Under the pieces are notes generated by a model, which was not told the DNA's origin, did not search any database, and saw only the letters and a program-made list of their open reading frames with translations. The position numbers were made by a program, and so were the translations under genes. Shown here piece by piece: positions 1 to 11,579 of a stretch of 64,000 bases of DNA (the stretch's first letter is position 1; the number at the start of each line of letters is the position of its first letter). Origin of the DNA: Aplectana chamaeleonis (lineage: Eukaryota > Nematoda > Chromadorea > Rhabditida > Cosmocercidae); the NCBI GenBank assembly GCA_029168955.1, contig JAPDOI010000435.1, forward strand, positions 186,001-250,000. The letters run 5' to 3'.

Positions 1-2
1 TG

Positions 3-238
3 TAAAATTCTACGTCGAATGATATATCGGGTTCCTAACTTTGCTCGCCGCATAAGTCAGCCAGGTCGGTGGAGCCGAGCCGCGTTGTAGGCTACAGGAG
101 AACTCTGCGTCTCCCACTTATACCATAGAGGCGAGAGCACCCTACGGAGATAACTATGGAGCTCGGCTCCCCGACCTGGCTGGCTTATGGAGCACGCAAA
201 GTTAGGAACAAGATATTTCGTTCGACGCAGCATTTCAC
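3..238. mobile_element. Foldback element, arms 3-80 and 161-238
   Basis: Arms share TTCCTAACTTTG, CATAAG.CAGCCAGGTCGG and GAGCCGAGC in inverse orientation. The outer end CGTCGAA/TTCGACG is also the start motif of the tandem units that follow, so the element may have arisen within or inserted into that array. Confidence 0.75.
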
Positions 239-635
239 TTAGATTTCAAAAACAACCTTCACCATAACCTTATCTTCAACGGTTAAAGAGTTATAAGCAA
301 AAACCGGTGTTTCGTAAAATGAGTTAGGCTGAAGAATTGAGAAAATATTTTTCAAACCTGAAACACGAGTCGACGCAGAATTCCATCGATATTCCGAAAA
401 CAACTCTCACCAGAGGTCTATCTTCAAGCACAAAAAAGTTATGGACGAAAAACCGATAATTCCAGGCAAAAAAATGCACTTTATGAACTGAAATCGGCTG
501 GTAGAAGGGGACGTATTTTTTGAAACTGAAAACGCTATTCGATGCAGAACTTTAAGGGATTCCAAAAACAACCCTCACAAAGGGGCTATCTTTAAGGGTG
601 AAAAGTTATGGCCGAAAAACCGGCAGTGACACCCA
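222..635 (+). repeat. Degenerate tandem repeat, three units of about 148-169 bp
   Basis: Units start TCGACGCAG at 222 and 370 and TCGATGCAG at 539. Each runs through AAAACAAC.CTCAC, CTATCTTCAA or TATCTTTAAG, AAAGTTAT and AAAACCG. Divergence between units is considerable. Confidence 0.75.
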
Positions 636-1344
636 CCCAATCTTGAAAATGACTTGCATGAGGGTTGGGTAAGTTTCATTCTTTTTCGGGGCGTTTTACC
701 GGCTGTCACCTGTTTTTCCAATGGTGAAAGTTTCCCCCTTTACCTACCCAGGGGTGAAGGTTGGTGGAGTACATGGCTCCACCCAGCGAAGCTATGTCCA
801 CGGGTGGTTGCTTTTTCCCTTTCCCCTTCATATTGTAGCTAACAGCGCAGAAGGAACATTATCACAGTTTGAGCTCCCAACACCCTCTCGTTTTAGAAGA
901 ACAATACCTCGAAGCCGCAACACGGTCGTCGAGTTGCAACGTTTCGAGAAGAGCAAACAAGTTTCAAACAAAATATTTCTCCTTCTAAGTATACAAAGCA
1001 GCTACAGAACCTAAAAGAAATTATAGGGTGGTTCTGAAATGGCTGCACAGGCGCTTTTTCTTCCACCTCAACTAACGGTATTTCTGAAAAGGTCCAAATC
1101 CGTTGTTGCGTTTGACCTACCGGCGGACTACGAGGTTTTCATTTAAGTCTGAGGTAGGTCAATGCTCTGATCATATGTAGATTTGTTAATTCCTTCTTGT
1201 GGCGAAGAAATTGATTTTTGAAAAACGTGTAACACCTGTGGGACACGTGGTCGTGAATGGGTTAAAGTCGATGCTGCTTACTAATGAGGGAGCGAGTGAA
1301 ACCTATCCTCAGCCTGCCCGATCGACAGAGAACATCTAGGAGGA
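636..1344. other. Intergenic stretch, nothing recognised
   Basis: Short frames only, no homology I recognise and no clear inverted repeat. Confidence 0.5.
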
Positions 1345-1557
1345 TTTTACTGGAGCGAACACGCACATGGAATGGAGGAATGCGAGTCCACCTCTAAATA
1401 GTGGATGAATTTTCATTGGTCTCCGAGAGTCATTAAGGTCATCGAAAATCTTCACATTTTTTATATTAGAAAACAATCCAAGACCAAGGAATTCCACTCG
1501 TTCTTTCCCTGAAAGAACACCATTTTTCCAATCCGTGTGCATGTTCGCTCTAGAAAA
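1345..1557. mobile_element. Short TIR element next to the TA tract
   Basis: Left end TTTTACTGGAGCGAACACGC and right end GCATGTTCGCTCTAGAAAA are inverse with few mismatches over about 35 bp. The (TA)n tract begins two bases after the right end. Confidence 0.68.
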
Positions 1558-1693
<136 letters not shown>

Positions 1694-2303
1694 GAGTCCT
1701 TGGCTTGTTTTCTCAGAAAAAACATTTAAATCTGAACCGCGCCTGACGTGGCGGTTTAAACCTCACCGGCGGCTGGCGGATAATTACCAGCCAGCCGCCG
1801 TAGAGATTTGAAGGCAGTGTTCACGATAAAAAAAGTGTTTGAAACTTCACTAGGAATGGGTAGTGGAGGGACACTCTGTAACGTTAACGTCGAAAGAAGC
1901 CACTTTGAGAGCAAGGCAAACCCCAAAAGCGCATTGCCCGCCCACCGATGTGAACGAATGAAAGCTCGAAATCGTAAGATGAGCGATGGTTTCCGATTAT
2001 TAGCTCCGTTCTTCCCTTCATTCTCGACTTCTCTCTTTACTCAGGTCAGCTCGCATACATTGGCTCCAAAAGACGGAAGTTACAAGCCTAGGACAACTCG
2101 TCCACCATGCTTCCTTAGCTCAATTTTTGAGGGACCATAACTCCGTTCCCACGTCTTGTACGATTACAGAGACATCGTTGGAATCAGCATGGTACCGTTT
2201 TCAAGATAGGCTAAAAAGCAGAAGAACTGTCTTTAAGCTTACCACGCCAGCTGCGGTTTAAATTTAAATGTTTTTTTTTCTTGAGGAAACAAGCCACGGA
2301 CCT
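1694..2303. mobile_element. TIR element (GTCC.TGGCTTG / CATTTAAAT family), copy 1, interrupted
   Basis: Left arm TTGGCTTGTTTTCTCAG, A-run, ACATTTAAAT and a GCGG block; right arm is the inverse (ATTTAAATG, T-run, CTTGAGGAAACAAGCCACGG). It is interrupted by a TTAA-type element at 1812-2232. A second, uninterrupted copy is at 30845-31027. Confidence 0.78.
1812..2232. mobile_element. TTAA-type element with unlike ends, nested in copy 1 of the CATTTAAAT element
   Basis: Flanks TTGA (1808-1811) and TTAA (2233-2236). The left end AGGCAGTGTTCACGATAA belongs to one subfamily. The right half (CATACATTGGCTCCAAAAGA, GAGGGACCATAACTCCGTTC, ACTGTCT) belongs to the subfamily at 12605-13079. Noncoding. Confidence 0.65.
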
Positions 2304-2826
2304 AACCATATAGCCGCCGAAGTGTGTTGCGAGGCTTCACGCCTCTGACGGCGGCGCGCCTCACATTCAGTACTCATCACAGCTAGAACGCTACCTGAAG
2401 CGGGTGGCGGTGCTTCTGTGGTTGTAGACTCGCAGACCCGTCAAACGAATGCCCTTTTACTGGAAACTGATCCGAGCTGCTCCGCAGTCCAGCTACTCTT
2501 TGTGAAGTCAATCGTGGATCATTGACCTGACTTTGCTCAGTGGAAGAAGGCCAGAATTCCATCGATATTATCTCACACAAAATCAAAAATGCCTCTTCTG
2601 TTACCTCGAATATGACTCAAGACAAGAGAAAATTGTTAAGTGGGAAGAAATAGGGATGTCCTATTAATTTTGCATCACTCCAAAATGTTGTGATCAGAAA
2701 TGTTTTTTTTTATTCTGTCAGCCAGTGTCGATCCGAAATCGCTTTAAATGGTTTTATGTGCCCATGATTACGATGGCGTTGCTGTCATAGCTTAAAGTTT
2801 GAACAATGCTGACTCATACAGTCAGC

Positions 2827-2956
2827 ACGGAATGCTCTGATACTTTGCGTTACCTATAGTGTGTTGACGCAAACTCGGTGCGCATACGTTATAAAATATG
2901 TGCACCGAGTTTGCGCCATCACATCATAAGAAACGCTAAGTATCAGTGCGATCCGT
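2827..2956. mobile_element. Hairpin MITE (GACGCAAACTCGGTGC core), copy 1
   Basis: Arms ACGGAATGCTCTGATACTTTG ... ACGCAAACTCGGTGC and the inverse GCACCGAGTTTGCG ... AAGTATCAGTGCGATCCGT. Related to 7863-7999 and the half copy at 43530-43582. Confidence 0.82.
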
Positions 2957-3236
2957 GTCAACTGTATGTACAGATTAGCAGAAACTCTGGCCTCTTCAAA
3001 GTTTTACACAACACTGTACACACGCTTGTACTACTCAACAGGAATTCTGTGGTATCCGGGAACCACAAGTCGAATGAGGACTGGAATTGAACAGGAGAAT
3101 CAAGGAGAATAGTTCACACCATTTATTAAATCACTTGCTTAACGATTATACTCTGGCATGTATTTTTCCGGGCATTATACGCAGAGCTCCTATTCCTCAA
3201 AAACCAAAAGAAGCCACGAAAACATAGGATGTACAT

Positions 3237-3507
3237 GCTTCTCAGGGCAAAATTCCGGTACGCAATTGCGTGACGACACGCTTTGCAGCCGCACGCACCC
3301 GAGTCGGAAGAGCTTCCAGCGCCGCAGCCGCCGATCTGTTGAGTCTAGGTGGGTTTTGGAAACTGGAAACTCAACGAAATTGGAGAAAATATGTATAAAA
3401 AGCCTTATGGAAGCGGCTTTGGCGCGTTAAACTCGACCGGCTCGGGCGCGCGCGGCCGCAAAGCGTGTCGAGACGCAATTACGGACCGGAATTTGACCCT
3501 GAGAAGC
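3237..3507. mobile_element. TIR element (CAAATTCCGGTCCGCAATTGCG family), copy 1
   Basis: Left GCTTCTCAGGGCAAAATTCC and CGCAATTGCGTGACGACACG; right inverse CGTGTCGAGACGCAATTACG and GGAATTTGACCCTGAGAAGC. GC-rich arms of about 70 bp. Confidence 0.78.
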
Positions 3508-3559
3508 ACAGTACCCTATAGGTTTGCTTGACGCGAAATTTAGTCACTTTTCCAATAGC

Positions 3560-6004
3560 TCAGATGGGATCATGCGGCGACCCAACTTTAAACCATATCC
3601 CAATTTCGTGGTTTTAAATGCAGAAAAGCCTTGATTTTTGAGAAGTATGGTGTCGGGTACGACGATTCTCAGCGGATTTGATTTATAGGTAATTTTGATG
3701 GAGGCAAGGCGCAATCTGACACCTCACGGTCAACTGTGCATGTGGAAAGATCACAACAATACGGAACAGACCTCAATAGTTGAATACATAACTCATTAAG
3801 ATCTGCAGATTTGTTCACAGTCATCCTGATGAACTCAGTTTTCATTGTTTCGAGGGTTCAAATCCCGCGTTTCCCTTCAACCGGAAATCGATTTTGCAAC
3901 CCTTGGCGACATGTTATAGATTATTCTAAAGAGTATAGTTTGGCTACAGAGTAATGTGATTGAATTTTTTGGAAGACGGATTTCTTATCGATTTTCGGAT
4001 TCAGAAATTCGCAAGAGACCTTTTCGTCCCACAGGGAAGTGCGATTGAATTTTTTATTTCGAATCTCGTTTACTGATTCTAAGGCCCACGAAACGAAGCC
4101 TCTTTTTAGCCTTCAACTTAATCCGAAAATTGATGGAAAAACAAACTTCCGAAAAAGCCAATCACAACGTATCGCCAAGCTTCACAATAATCGGCCCGCA
4201 ATCTGCTATTAAAGAAAAAAGCGGGAGTTCAGACCTCAACAAGATACTTTGTACCTATCCAAGAATTGAACGAATAAACACAATTTTAAATAAGCTATAG
4301 AGCACTAAATTAGAAATTAGGCGCTAGTTCCGATCAGAATTAGGAGAGAGTGTTACATGCCAAGAAATGGAGAAAATTATTCAATAGCATAGATGAAATC
4401 AGAAATGGCTCCAGAAAGCAAAAGGCGATGTACGAGCTTCCTTCACCTAGTCCCCTTCGAAAGCTTTACAGAATCAAAAAATGGAAGCATTCGCTGTAAG
4501 TCACGGGTGATGATGCTGAATAATGCTCACACGTTTCGAAATACTCGGAAACATGGTTAAAAGCTAAGTAAATGACACTATGTGCAAGTTAACTATTTTG
4601 CTATGTACTGGGAAACCAATTCTGACCGATCTGAAGTGAACTACATCGGTTCTTTTTAGATATTCACAAAACCTCCCCCTGAAGAGAAGTGCCGAAACAG
4701 TCTCTTTGTTCTTAGAAAGCTGGACTTGGGAAGTCGTTCTCCCGCCTGATTCTGCATCCACCACGATCCCCCTTTCCAAAATGAAAGGAATGAGTAGCCT
4801 AGAAGAGTGATCTTTCACACCAAGTTAGATTTGAAATCCGGCTTATTGGTACTGAAATATCAGTGCAAATCAAATCTGCTACGGGTATGAGTTTCCATGA
4901 AACATTTTCTCCGTATTTTCTTTTATGGCTAAGGAAATGGACTTGTGACAACACATAATGAAGGAGACAGAGATGAAATTTAAAAATCGATTGAAATAAT
5001 AGAAATAAACGTCCATAGTTAATATTTGAGCTAACAGTACAAGAAATAACTGAGGACAAATAACACACAAGCAACCTGGATCTTAACCGATCTTTAATAA
5101 GGTTTTTCTTCAATAAGGTTGGTGTACTGCCAATAGAAAAGCATCGGAACGTTATATAGAAAAGTCAATGGCGAATTGTGACTGTGTGTGTGATCCAAGA
5201 ATGTGGTAAAAAGTGGTAGAAAGGAGACGAATCGATTGAGAGACATCATGATAGGGAGCCGAGTCGACACCGAACGCTGACCTTTGTCCTAATCTCTACT
5301 AGATATTGTGGTGAAAAACAACAGAACGAGGTTGATAGGATCACTAAAGTTGAGGGAGGGTTCATACAGTCGAAACTCTCTCTCTAAAATAAAACGGAAT
5401 AAGATGAGGGATAAAGGGTGATCCTTGAAATGACGCCCTGATCACAGAGTTACAGAGTTACTGGAAGCCTTCAGAAGACAGTTGGGAGAAGGAAGGACGG
5501 AGCTACATTTTGAAGTGAGCGAACCGCGACTGGGGTCAGAGAACTACCACATATTGTTGCCGATGTTTGCATTGCGTTGTGCCGATATCAGCAGCCATCA
5601 TATCCTCGGGAAAGGGAGAGTGAAAGAGATAAAAAGCTATGTGATTATTGATTAATTGTTTGATTGTTATTCTAAAAATGCGCTATGTTCCTATGAAAAC
5701 GAAAATGCTAATATTGGTTTTGTCTCTAACTTTGGATGATTTTTGAGAGAGTTTTGCCGACACTCATCAGTGATGGATTGCAGTGTCGATGAGAAAGAAT
5801 CATGCTGGAATCATACAGATATGGGAGTGGAATAGAGTTGCAAGCAAATTTAGGTCTAAGAAACTAATTATAGAGAATTCGATAAGTTCAGAAATATGAC
5901 CGGAGTCCGAACTGAAGCGCCTAAATCCAGCAAAAGTTTAAAAAACAGTATAGAACGAGACGATTTGAGCTTTTTGGGATGATGCGAAATTACTATGATA
6001 ACAT
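3560..6004. other. Intergenic stretch, no gene recognised
   Basis: AT-rich. Frames up to about 100 codons (e.g. minus 4564-5113) show no family signature. A GGGTTCAAATCCCGCG motif at about 3852-3867 resembles a tRNA T-arm, but no matching acceptor or D-arm lies upstream. Confidence 0.5.
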
Positions 6005-6020
6005 CAGGTTGGTCCGAAAG

Positions 6021-6258
6021 TTAAAGTCTGACCGAATGAGATCGTCCACCCACGCGGTCGATGTGCAATTTGAGCGGTCGTCGCAAAGGCATTGTTGGAT
6101 GAGCCTTTACACGGCTGCAAAGAGCCAACTGAAATGTTATAAACTACTTGTCTAATATTCCAGGCTATAGACTGGCTGGTCCGAAAAATGCCTTTGTCAC
6201 GACAGCTGGACAAGAACGCCGACCGCGTGAGCAGACAGTTTCATTAGGACAGACTTCA
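6021..6258. mobile_element. Foldback MITE, arms of about 75 bp
   Basis: AAAGTCTGACCGAATGA, CCCACGCGGTCG and GTCGCAAAGGCATT pair with TCATTAGGACAGACTT, CGACCGCGTGAGC and AATGCCTTTGTCACGAC. Both inner ends carry TTGGTCCGAAA or CTGGTCCGAAA. Noncoding. Confidence 0.72.
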
Positions 6259-6867
6259 ATTGGCTTCCACGGAAATCTTCAAGAAGAGCTCAATAAAGAA
6301 AGAAATGCGCTCTAAGTGCCTACACTTTGCCAAAAGAACTTCGTTGCCAGAAGAAGGGATGTTTCAAAAAAGTCGCATTACACAATATTCATTAAACAGC
6401 AAGCAAAACAGCCAAACTGCTAAGAAACTTAAAAATAAAAGTAACATCCATAATTTAGAAATGGGATAAAATTACTTTTTGCTTCCACAATTCGAATTGC
6501 TTACCTCCTACAAGAAAGGAAATCTGCAAAGAATCAATTTAGCGGGTGGAAAACAGTAAACGAGGATTGCCGAAATAGAGAAATCAGTACCCTTTTCAAT
6601 TCTGCAAACGTAAACAGGCGGATAAATGGAGGAAGAATCAATCACTCAGGGGGTGGAGGAGTGCAGGCATTGTGAGGGACTAGCGACGACCTCTCGAGGT
6701 ATGTCGGAGTCTAATCGGCTATCTATGAGGGCACACAATCTGCCGTAGGGGTACAATAACTGTCAGAGCGAGACTGCGAGGTCAGGAAACATCAGAGCGG
6801 TCTCCTTCACTCTCAGCTCAAGCCGACGACGCCACAAATCGGAGTTCTTCTCTCTGTTTCTATGAAA

Positions 6868-6929
6868 ATAAGTTACCTACTCTCTCTAACCCACCATGAG
6901 AGGTGGGTTAGAGAGAGTAGGTAACTTAT
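6868..6929. repeat. Perfect 28 bp hairpin with 6 nt loop
   Basis: ATAAGTTACCTACTCTCTCT then AACCCACC, loop ATGAGA, and its exact inverse. It is far more exact than the surrounding foldbacks. Confidence 0.93.
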
Positions 6930-7182
6930 CGGTAGTTGAGAAGGAGCCGAGACTTCTAATACCATTTTCCAAAAGAAAAGTTTAGAGCAAAAAAAGAAAA
7001 GAGCAAAAAAAAATGTCAAAGCGTTGGATTATCACATTTCGACAATAATTATGAGCCTTTCTAATCTCTTAAGCACATCGGATGGCGTGCCAAAAAGCGT
7101 TCCCCGAAAAAAGTTACCATACCCTCATCATAAATATGTTTATGCGAACTACACCAACAGAATTTCAGCACAGTATATACTC

Positions 7183-7330
7183 TATTTCAGACGTAAATTT
7201 ACTGCCGTTGATCGCATGGGTGTGCGAGTGGATGCTGCTTCTCCTTCTCACCCACACTTTCTCGCTGTCTCTCCTCTCGCTCCACACACGCACGCAAAGG
7301 GACAAACTGAATTTGTTTCCTAAACATAGG
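7183..7330. repeat. Dispersed repeat shared with APMAP intron 5
   Basis: GCTGCTTCTCCTTCTCACCC, TTTCTCGCTGTCTCTCCTCT and CGCTCCACACACGCACGC recur in diverged form at 19275-19400 in the same orientation. Confidence 0.65.
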
Positions 7331-7338
7331 ATACTATC

Positions 7339-7523
7339 GTTCTCCGAGCCAAATTCCGTTCCGCAATTGCGGACTACCGCTGTTGCATCATGCGACACGC
7401 GAAAGACGCGCTGGGAGAAGGGTGAATCGTGCCGGGACCAAATGGTCCCAGTACGATTAACACGTGTCACATGATGCAGTAGCCGTAGTCCGCAAATGCG
7501 GACCGGAATTTGGCCCAGAGAAC
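7339..7523. mobile_element. TIR element (CAAATTCCG..CCGCAATTGCG family), copy 2
   Basis: Left GTTCTCCGAGCCAAATTCCG and right CGGAATTTGGCCCAGAGAAC are inverse. Inner arms GACTACCGCTGTTGCATCAT and ATGATGCAGTAGCCGTAGTC also pair. Confidence 0.82.
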
Positions 7524-7580
7524 AACACTACATTCCCGCGTTCTGCGCCTTCACGAGCCGAAGCCTGCGGCATGCAGTGT

Positions 7581-7825
7581 ATTCTTCACTTCTGTACTGC
7601 CGTTCAGTCCGCAAAGTGCGCGCTGATTGCGAAATCGTGCTGCGGCGCGGCTCAGACAGGGATGTGAGATCATCCGGGCGGTGGGATCACCCGGGCACCA
7701 AAGGCCAAAAGCGCCCGGGTGATCCCACATCCTTGTCTGAGGATGCTCGCAACCGCGCCGCAGCAAGATTTCGCAATCAGGGTGCACTTTGCGGACTGAA
7801 CGGCAGTGCGGAGGTGAACTGTATA
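7581..7825. mobile_element. GC-rich foldback MITE, 245 bp
   Basis: Arms include ACTGCCGTTCAGTCCGCAAA, CTGATTGCGAAATC, TGCTGCGGCGCGG and GGGATCACCCGGGC with their inverse copies. The loop is only about 15 bp. Confidence 0.85.
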
Positions 7826-7862
7826 TGTCTTCCCAGTGTCCGTGGCTTCATATGCTCACAGT

Positions 7863-7999
7863 CGGCATGGATCATAGTGATAGTTTGAGTTCCCCATTGA
7901 AGGTTGGCGCAAACTCGGTGCACTTACGTTATAGCAAATGGCACATTGTTTGCGCCAACCTTCAGTGGGGAATGCAAAGTATCACTTAGATCCATGCCG
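7863..7999. mobile_element. Hairpin MITE (GGCGCAAACTCGGTGC core), copy 2
   Basis: Arms CGGCATGGATC..GTGATAGTTTGAGTTCCCC, GTTGGCGCAAAC and their inverse GTTTGCGCCAAC, GGGGAATGCAAAGTATCAC, GATCCATGCCG. About 137 bp. Confidence 0.85.
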
Positions 8000-8450
8000 A
8001 GTGTATATCTTCGACAAAACGCATTTGACACACAAAAATTCTGTATAGAATGTAGAGACAAATCCGTCGACTGAGGAGAGCACATTGCTGCCGTTTGATA
8101 GTAGCCGCCGTTTTTTACCTTCTTTCAGATACAATTTTCGAAAAGGAAATCGTAGAACTAATACCAATAAAAGTCACCCAATAAAAATGTTGTAGCCATA
8201 TTCGTGACGACTATTCCTACCTGATAAAAAATTTTTATTGAAAAAAAAAGATTTTTTAGTTGACGCGAGCTTCGAATTGATAAAACCTTTTCAAGAAAAG
8301 GACTCAATATGTTGGAATCGGAGGAAGACCAAGTATGGGCTGGACCGTTGATTTCAGTAGCTACCCTGGCTACAACTGTCGTCATCTGTGATAAGAATGT
8401 GCCCGATAACCTAAAGCCAAATGCCTCACTGTGGTGTGTGGTACGCTTAA

Positions 8451-9035
8451 AGGCATCGGGCATCGTTTACGATGAAAATCGTTTCTGAGTTTTCAACATC
8501 TATTCGAAGCTCTGGTACCCTACACAACAACCGTGTCGAAAGAACCGCGAAAAAGTTACCGGAAACTGCTTTACCAGACTCTTATTTCTTCGTTTTAAAA
8601 CCCGATCCTACCAATCGACTCATGAGAAAGAAAGATTCGAACGCGACGAATCGCTGTATTGACCCATGATCTCCCGATCAAATCCCGTTCATCTTACTTT
8701 TAGCTGATTTTTTAAGGAGAAAAGTTTGACCGATATGTGCAGAAAAGACATTCATGACCTAATCTTATGATATAATATATTCCATCAACTTTCGCTCACT
8801 TCTGCTATATCACTTGTTGATCAATCACTTTCTTTTCTCATTTGGTGAATGGACGTATGTAACAGATGATCGACCCAAAGGCCAACCCCCAAACCCAGAA
8901 AGACGTTTTCAACTGAAAAAAAACCCCATTTCGGTTCAATTTTGAGACTGCAGACTTCGCGAATGGCCTTATCAAGGCCCACTTCAATGATATAACACAA
9001 AAACATAAATTTGGTTTTAAGCGAGCACGATGCCT
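8451..9035. mobile_element. TTAA-type element, AGGCATCG subfamily, 585 bp
   Basis: TTAA at 8447-8450 then AGGCATCGGGCATCG; right end GAGCACGATGCCT then TTAA (9036-9039). TTAA duplications with short TIRs are typical of piggyBac-type elements. No transposase ORF. Confidence 0.72.
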
Positions 9036-9039
9036 TTAA

Positions 9040-9721
9040 AGGTGTTCTTCAGAGCACTTACTAGGGGCTATACAATTTACACGGAGACCTTGAGACTGGC
9101 TATTATAGGTATGTTAGAATCTAGATTCCCTCTCGGAATTCTCAAAGAAATCAGGACAGTTTCGATTGGGAACCTTTTACCACCCGAATTTATAGAATAC
9201 AATGTAATGATGCAATGTTAATGTGATACAAAATATCTGTAAACAAAAAATGTAGGCATTTAAGTTCAACCTAGGACATGATAAGTATAACACGGTTAGT
9301 AAAAACATAACGTACTACGTCTTGACTCTGTTTAGATTTATACTACATTATTTGTTCCATATTATCCAGAATGGAGAGTATGTAGTGATTCTATGGACAT
9401 TAATTAGACTTCATTCTGTTATTAAGATCATTCGAAAGCTTCTTGCCCTAAGATTCAACCATTCTCTAACTCTATTCCGCTCTGCTCGGCTCTTATTTTC
9501 TTTTTTTTTCATCCTTCTCTCCCATTGACAGTTCTGTTCCTCACTAAGGAGCCCCAACAGAGCTGCTCGATGAAGTTCAACTGAGTTCAGGAGCGAAACG
9601 AACTCTGATACCTTCTCATTCATACTTTTCCTTTTTGACTTATGTACTTACTACGAGCAAAGTGAGAATTGAGTCTGGTATCATAATGATGTGACATTTG
9701 TTTCATTGTCCCTACTTGATA
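9040..9721. other. Intergenic stretch, nothing recognised
   Basis: AT-rich sequence between a TTAA element and the mariner relic. No coding or repeat signal I can support. Confidence 0.5.
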
Positions 9722-10560
9722 CCAGGTTGTTCAATATGTTTTGTCGTTCGATAAGAGAGGACGCTGCTACTAGCCCAATTTTTTTTTGTTTTGTTGGTAC
9801 ACTCTTCATATGAACGCATGTGAAGTTTCATTTTAATCTGTCAATTCATTCTTTGTTTACAAGCCATTTAGTGTCACAGTGTCACAGCAATGGAAAAATT
9901 TAATATCGTGCAGTGATAAAATTCTCATTTTTGAAAGGTGTAGAACCAAAAAAAAAATCACGAACGAATGTTAAAAGTGTATAGATCGGGTAGCCAGAAA
10001 AGGGATAGCTGCGGACACCTCAGCAGACTGCGCTGCGTCGTGTGCGCCCACGAGAAATATGGTGATCGATCGGCGCACGCGATAGGCGACCTGCTGGGTG
10101 GTCCGCAGCTATCCCTTTCGCGAATACACCCACCATATAATGATTGTTCACCTACAGTTAGAACAGTAGAAAGATGGGTTGCTGAATTTAAACGTGGTCG
10201 TACAAGCCTCGAAGACGATCCACGTGAAGGACGTCCAAAAAGCGCATCAACACCAGAAATTATAGCCAAAATACAGGATATGGTTGTGGAAGATCGTCGA
10301 TTGACTTAGAGAGATTTAGTAGAGGCTCTACACATCTCATTAGGCAGTGTGAGCCATATTTTAAGTGAAATTTTGGGTATTAGAAAACTGTGTGCACAAT
10401 TGATGCCGCAGCGTTTTTCATCAAATGAAGAGGTCATAACGGCTGTTGAAGCGTATTTTGCAGACCTTCCGGATTCTCACTTCAGGGATGGGATCCACAG
10501 ATTGGAGGATCGCTGGAGCAAGTGTATTAATGTTCAGGGAGATTACACTGAATAATAAAG
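9722..10560 (+). pseudogene. mariner transposase, internally deleted and interrupted
   Basis: The left end CAGGTTGTTCAATATGTTTT follows a TA and resembles a mariner TIR. The coding remnant reads VIKFSFLKGVEPKK, then (after a hairpin insertion) VERWVAEFKRGRTSLEDDPR, EGRPKSASTPEIIAKIQDMV, stop, RDLVEALHISLGSVSHILSE. These are the paired helix-turn-helix DNA-binding region. At about residue KLCAQ the reading jumps to FSSNEEVITAVEAYFADLP and ends DGIHRLEDRWSKCINVQGDY, which is the mariner C-terminus. The whole DD34D catalytic core is missing. A right-hand TIR matching the left was not found. The copy cannot transpose by itself; it might only have served as a substrate or a DNA-binding remnant. 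Confidence 0.88.
9999..10119. mobile_element. Hairpin MITE inserted in the mariner relic
   Basis: Inverted arms AAAGGGATAGCTGCGGAC... and ...GTCCGCAGCTATCCCTTT (about 45 bp each, imperfect) flank a short loop. It splits the mariner N-terminal coding region between LKVY and the PTVRTVERW block. Noncoding. Confidence 0.8.
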
Positions 10561-11520
10561 TGTATTTTGAACCATAAAATTCTTTTTTTTTCTAATCGAA
10601 TTGTTCTTATAGACATGAACTTTCTCACATCTTAGTAAAATTTATTGGGTGAAAATTTTACCTGGGTGCGAGGCTTTTCTTCGACTCCCTCCCTCACTTA
10701 CACGAAGAGTTTCGATAGAGCTTGAGTCTTTGATGAGAGTTCTTTAAGAAGGTCGAAAATTGCGTAAAATATGGAGCACTTTTTTTTCTGAGAAGGTATT
10801 AAGAGCAACATTGTTTTACTATTAAAATGAAAATAATAGAATTCTAGTGAGCTTTGTGGCAACAGTCGGAACCATGTAATTGACTGCGACACTTAGCAAT
10901 CCATGAAGGGAATAATGATTGTGTAATAATCGATGGGGGGGGCAGTCCAGCTGATAGATGGAGTTGCTGCCGGCCAGGCACGAGAGCATCACATTCCCAT
11001 GATGTTGCATTGATCTCGTGACTTTTACTGATTGAGAAGAAGGCATGAAGTCCATTCCGAAGGTGTATCAGTTGATGGGGGTTTTACACCGAATAGCACC
11101 AGCATATCAATCAGCTCGGCCCTTTCTGTCGCGCTCCACACCGTAATCCTCTCCCGTGGTACGGCCTCCACTTTGGCCTCTACCCGCTCTCGTCGCAACT
11201 TCTATATTTGGGGTGTTTTCGATTTTCGGCTTTCACTCCAAAACAACACTCACAATGTGCAGATTCATGCAGAGAACAGCCACTTATACATAGTACCGGT
11301 CAAAAGGGTGTTACCAACCGTTTTCCAGCGGCACTGTTTTCAAACGTATCTTGGGCGAGGTTTAGCGAAACTTTATGAAATTACAGTATGTTATAGGGCA
11401 CAAGTCATACCTGACACATACTCAATATCGTCATTAAAAAACTGTTTTCAGGCGTTCTTTCGCCATTATTGCTGCAATGGGCCCGGTACATTCTATTCAA
11501 AAAAAAAACTTTTAAAAAAA
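10561..11520. other. Intergenic stretch with a 190-codon open frame, coding status doubtful
   Basis: The plus frame 11032-11604 is open for 190 codons but resembles no family I know, and its last 25 codons run through a TE hairpin and a TTAA element end. I do not call it a gene. Confidence 0.4.
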
Positions 11521-11523
11521 TTC

Positions 11524-11579
11524 CACGATAAAAACGGTGTGAACTCAAACACCGTTGTTATCGTGAACACTGCCTTTAA
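11524..11579. mobile_element. Terminal hairpin and right end of a TTAA element
   Basis: CACGATAAAAACGGTGT and ACACCGTTGTTATCGTG form a 17 bp hairpin (one mismatch), followed by AACACTGCCT and TTAA (11576-11579). The matching left end was not found. Confidence 0.6.

Noticed and set aside
3838..3880. T-arm-like GGGTTCAAATCCCGC as part of a tRNA gene
   Set aside because: No acceptor stem partner, D-arm or A box at the right distance upstream.
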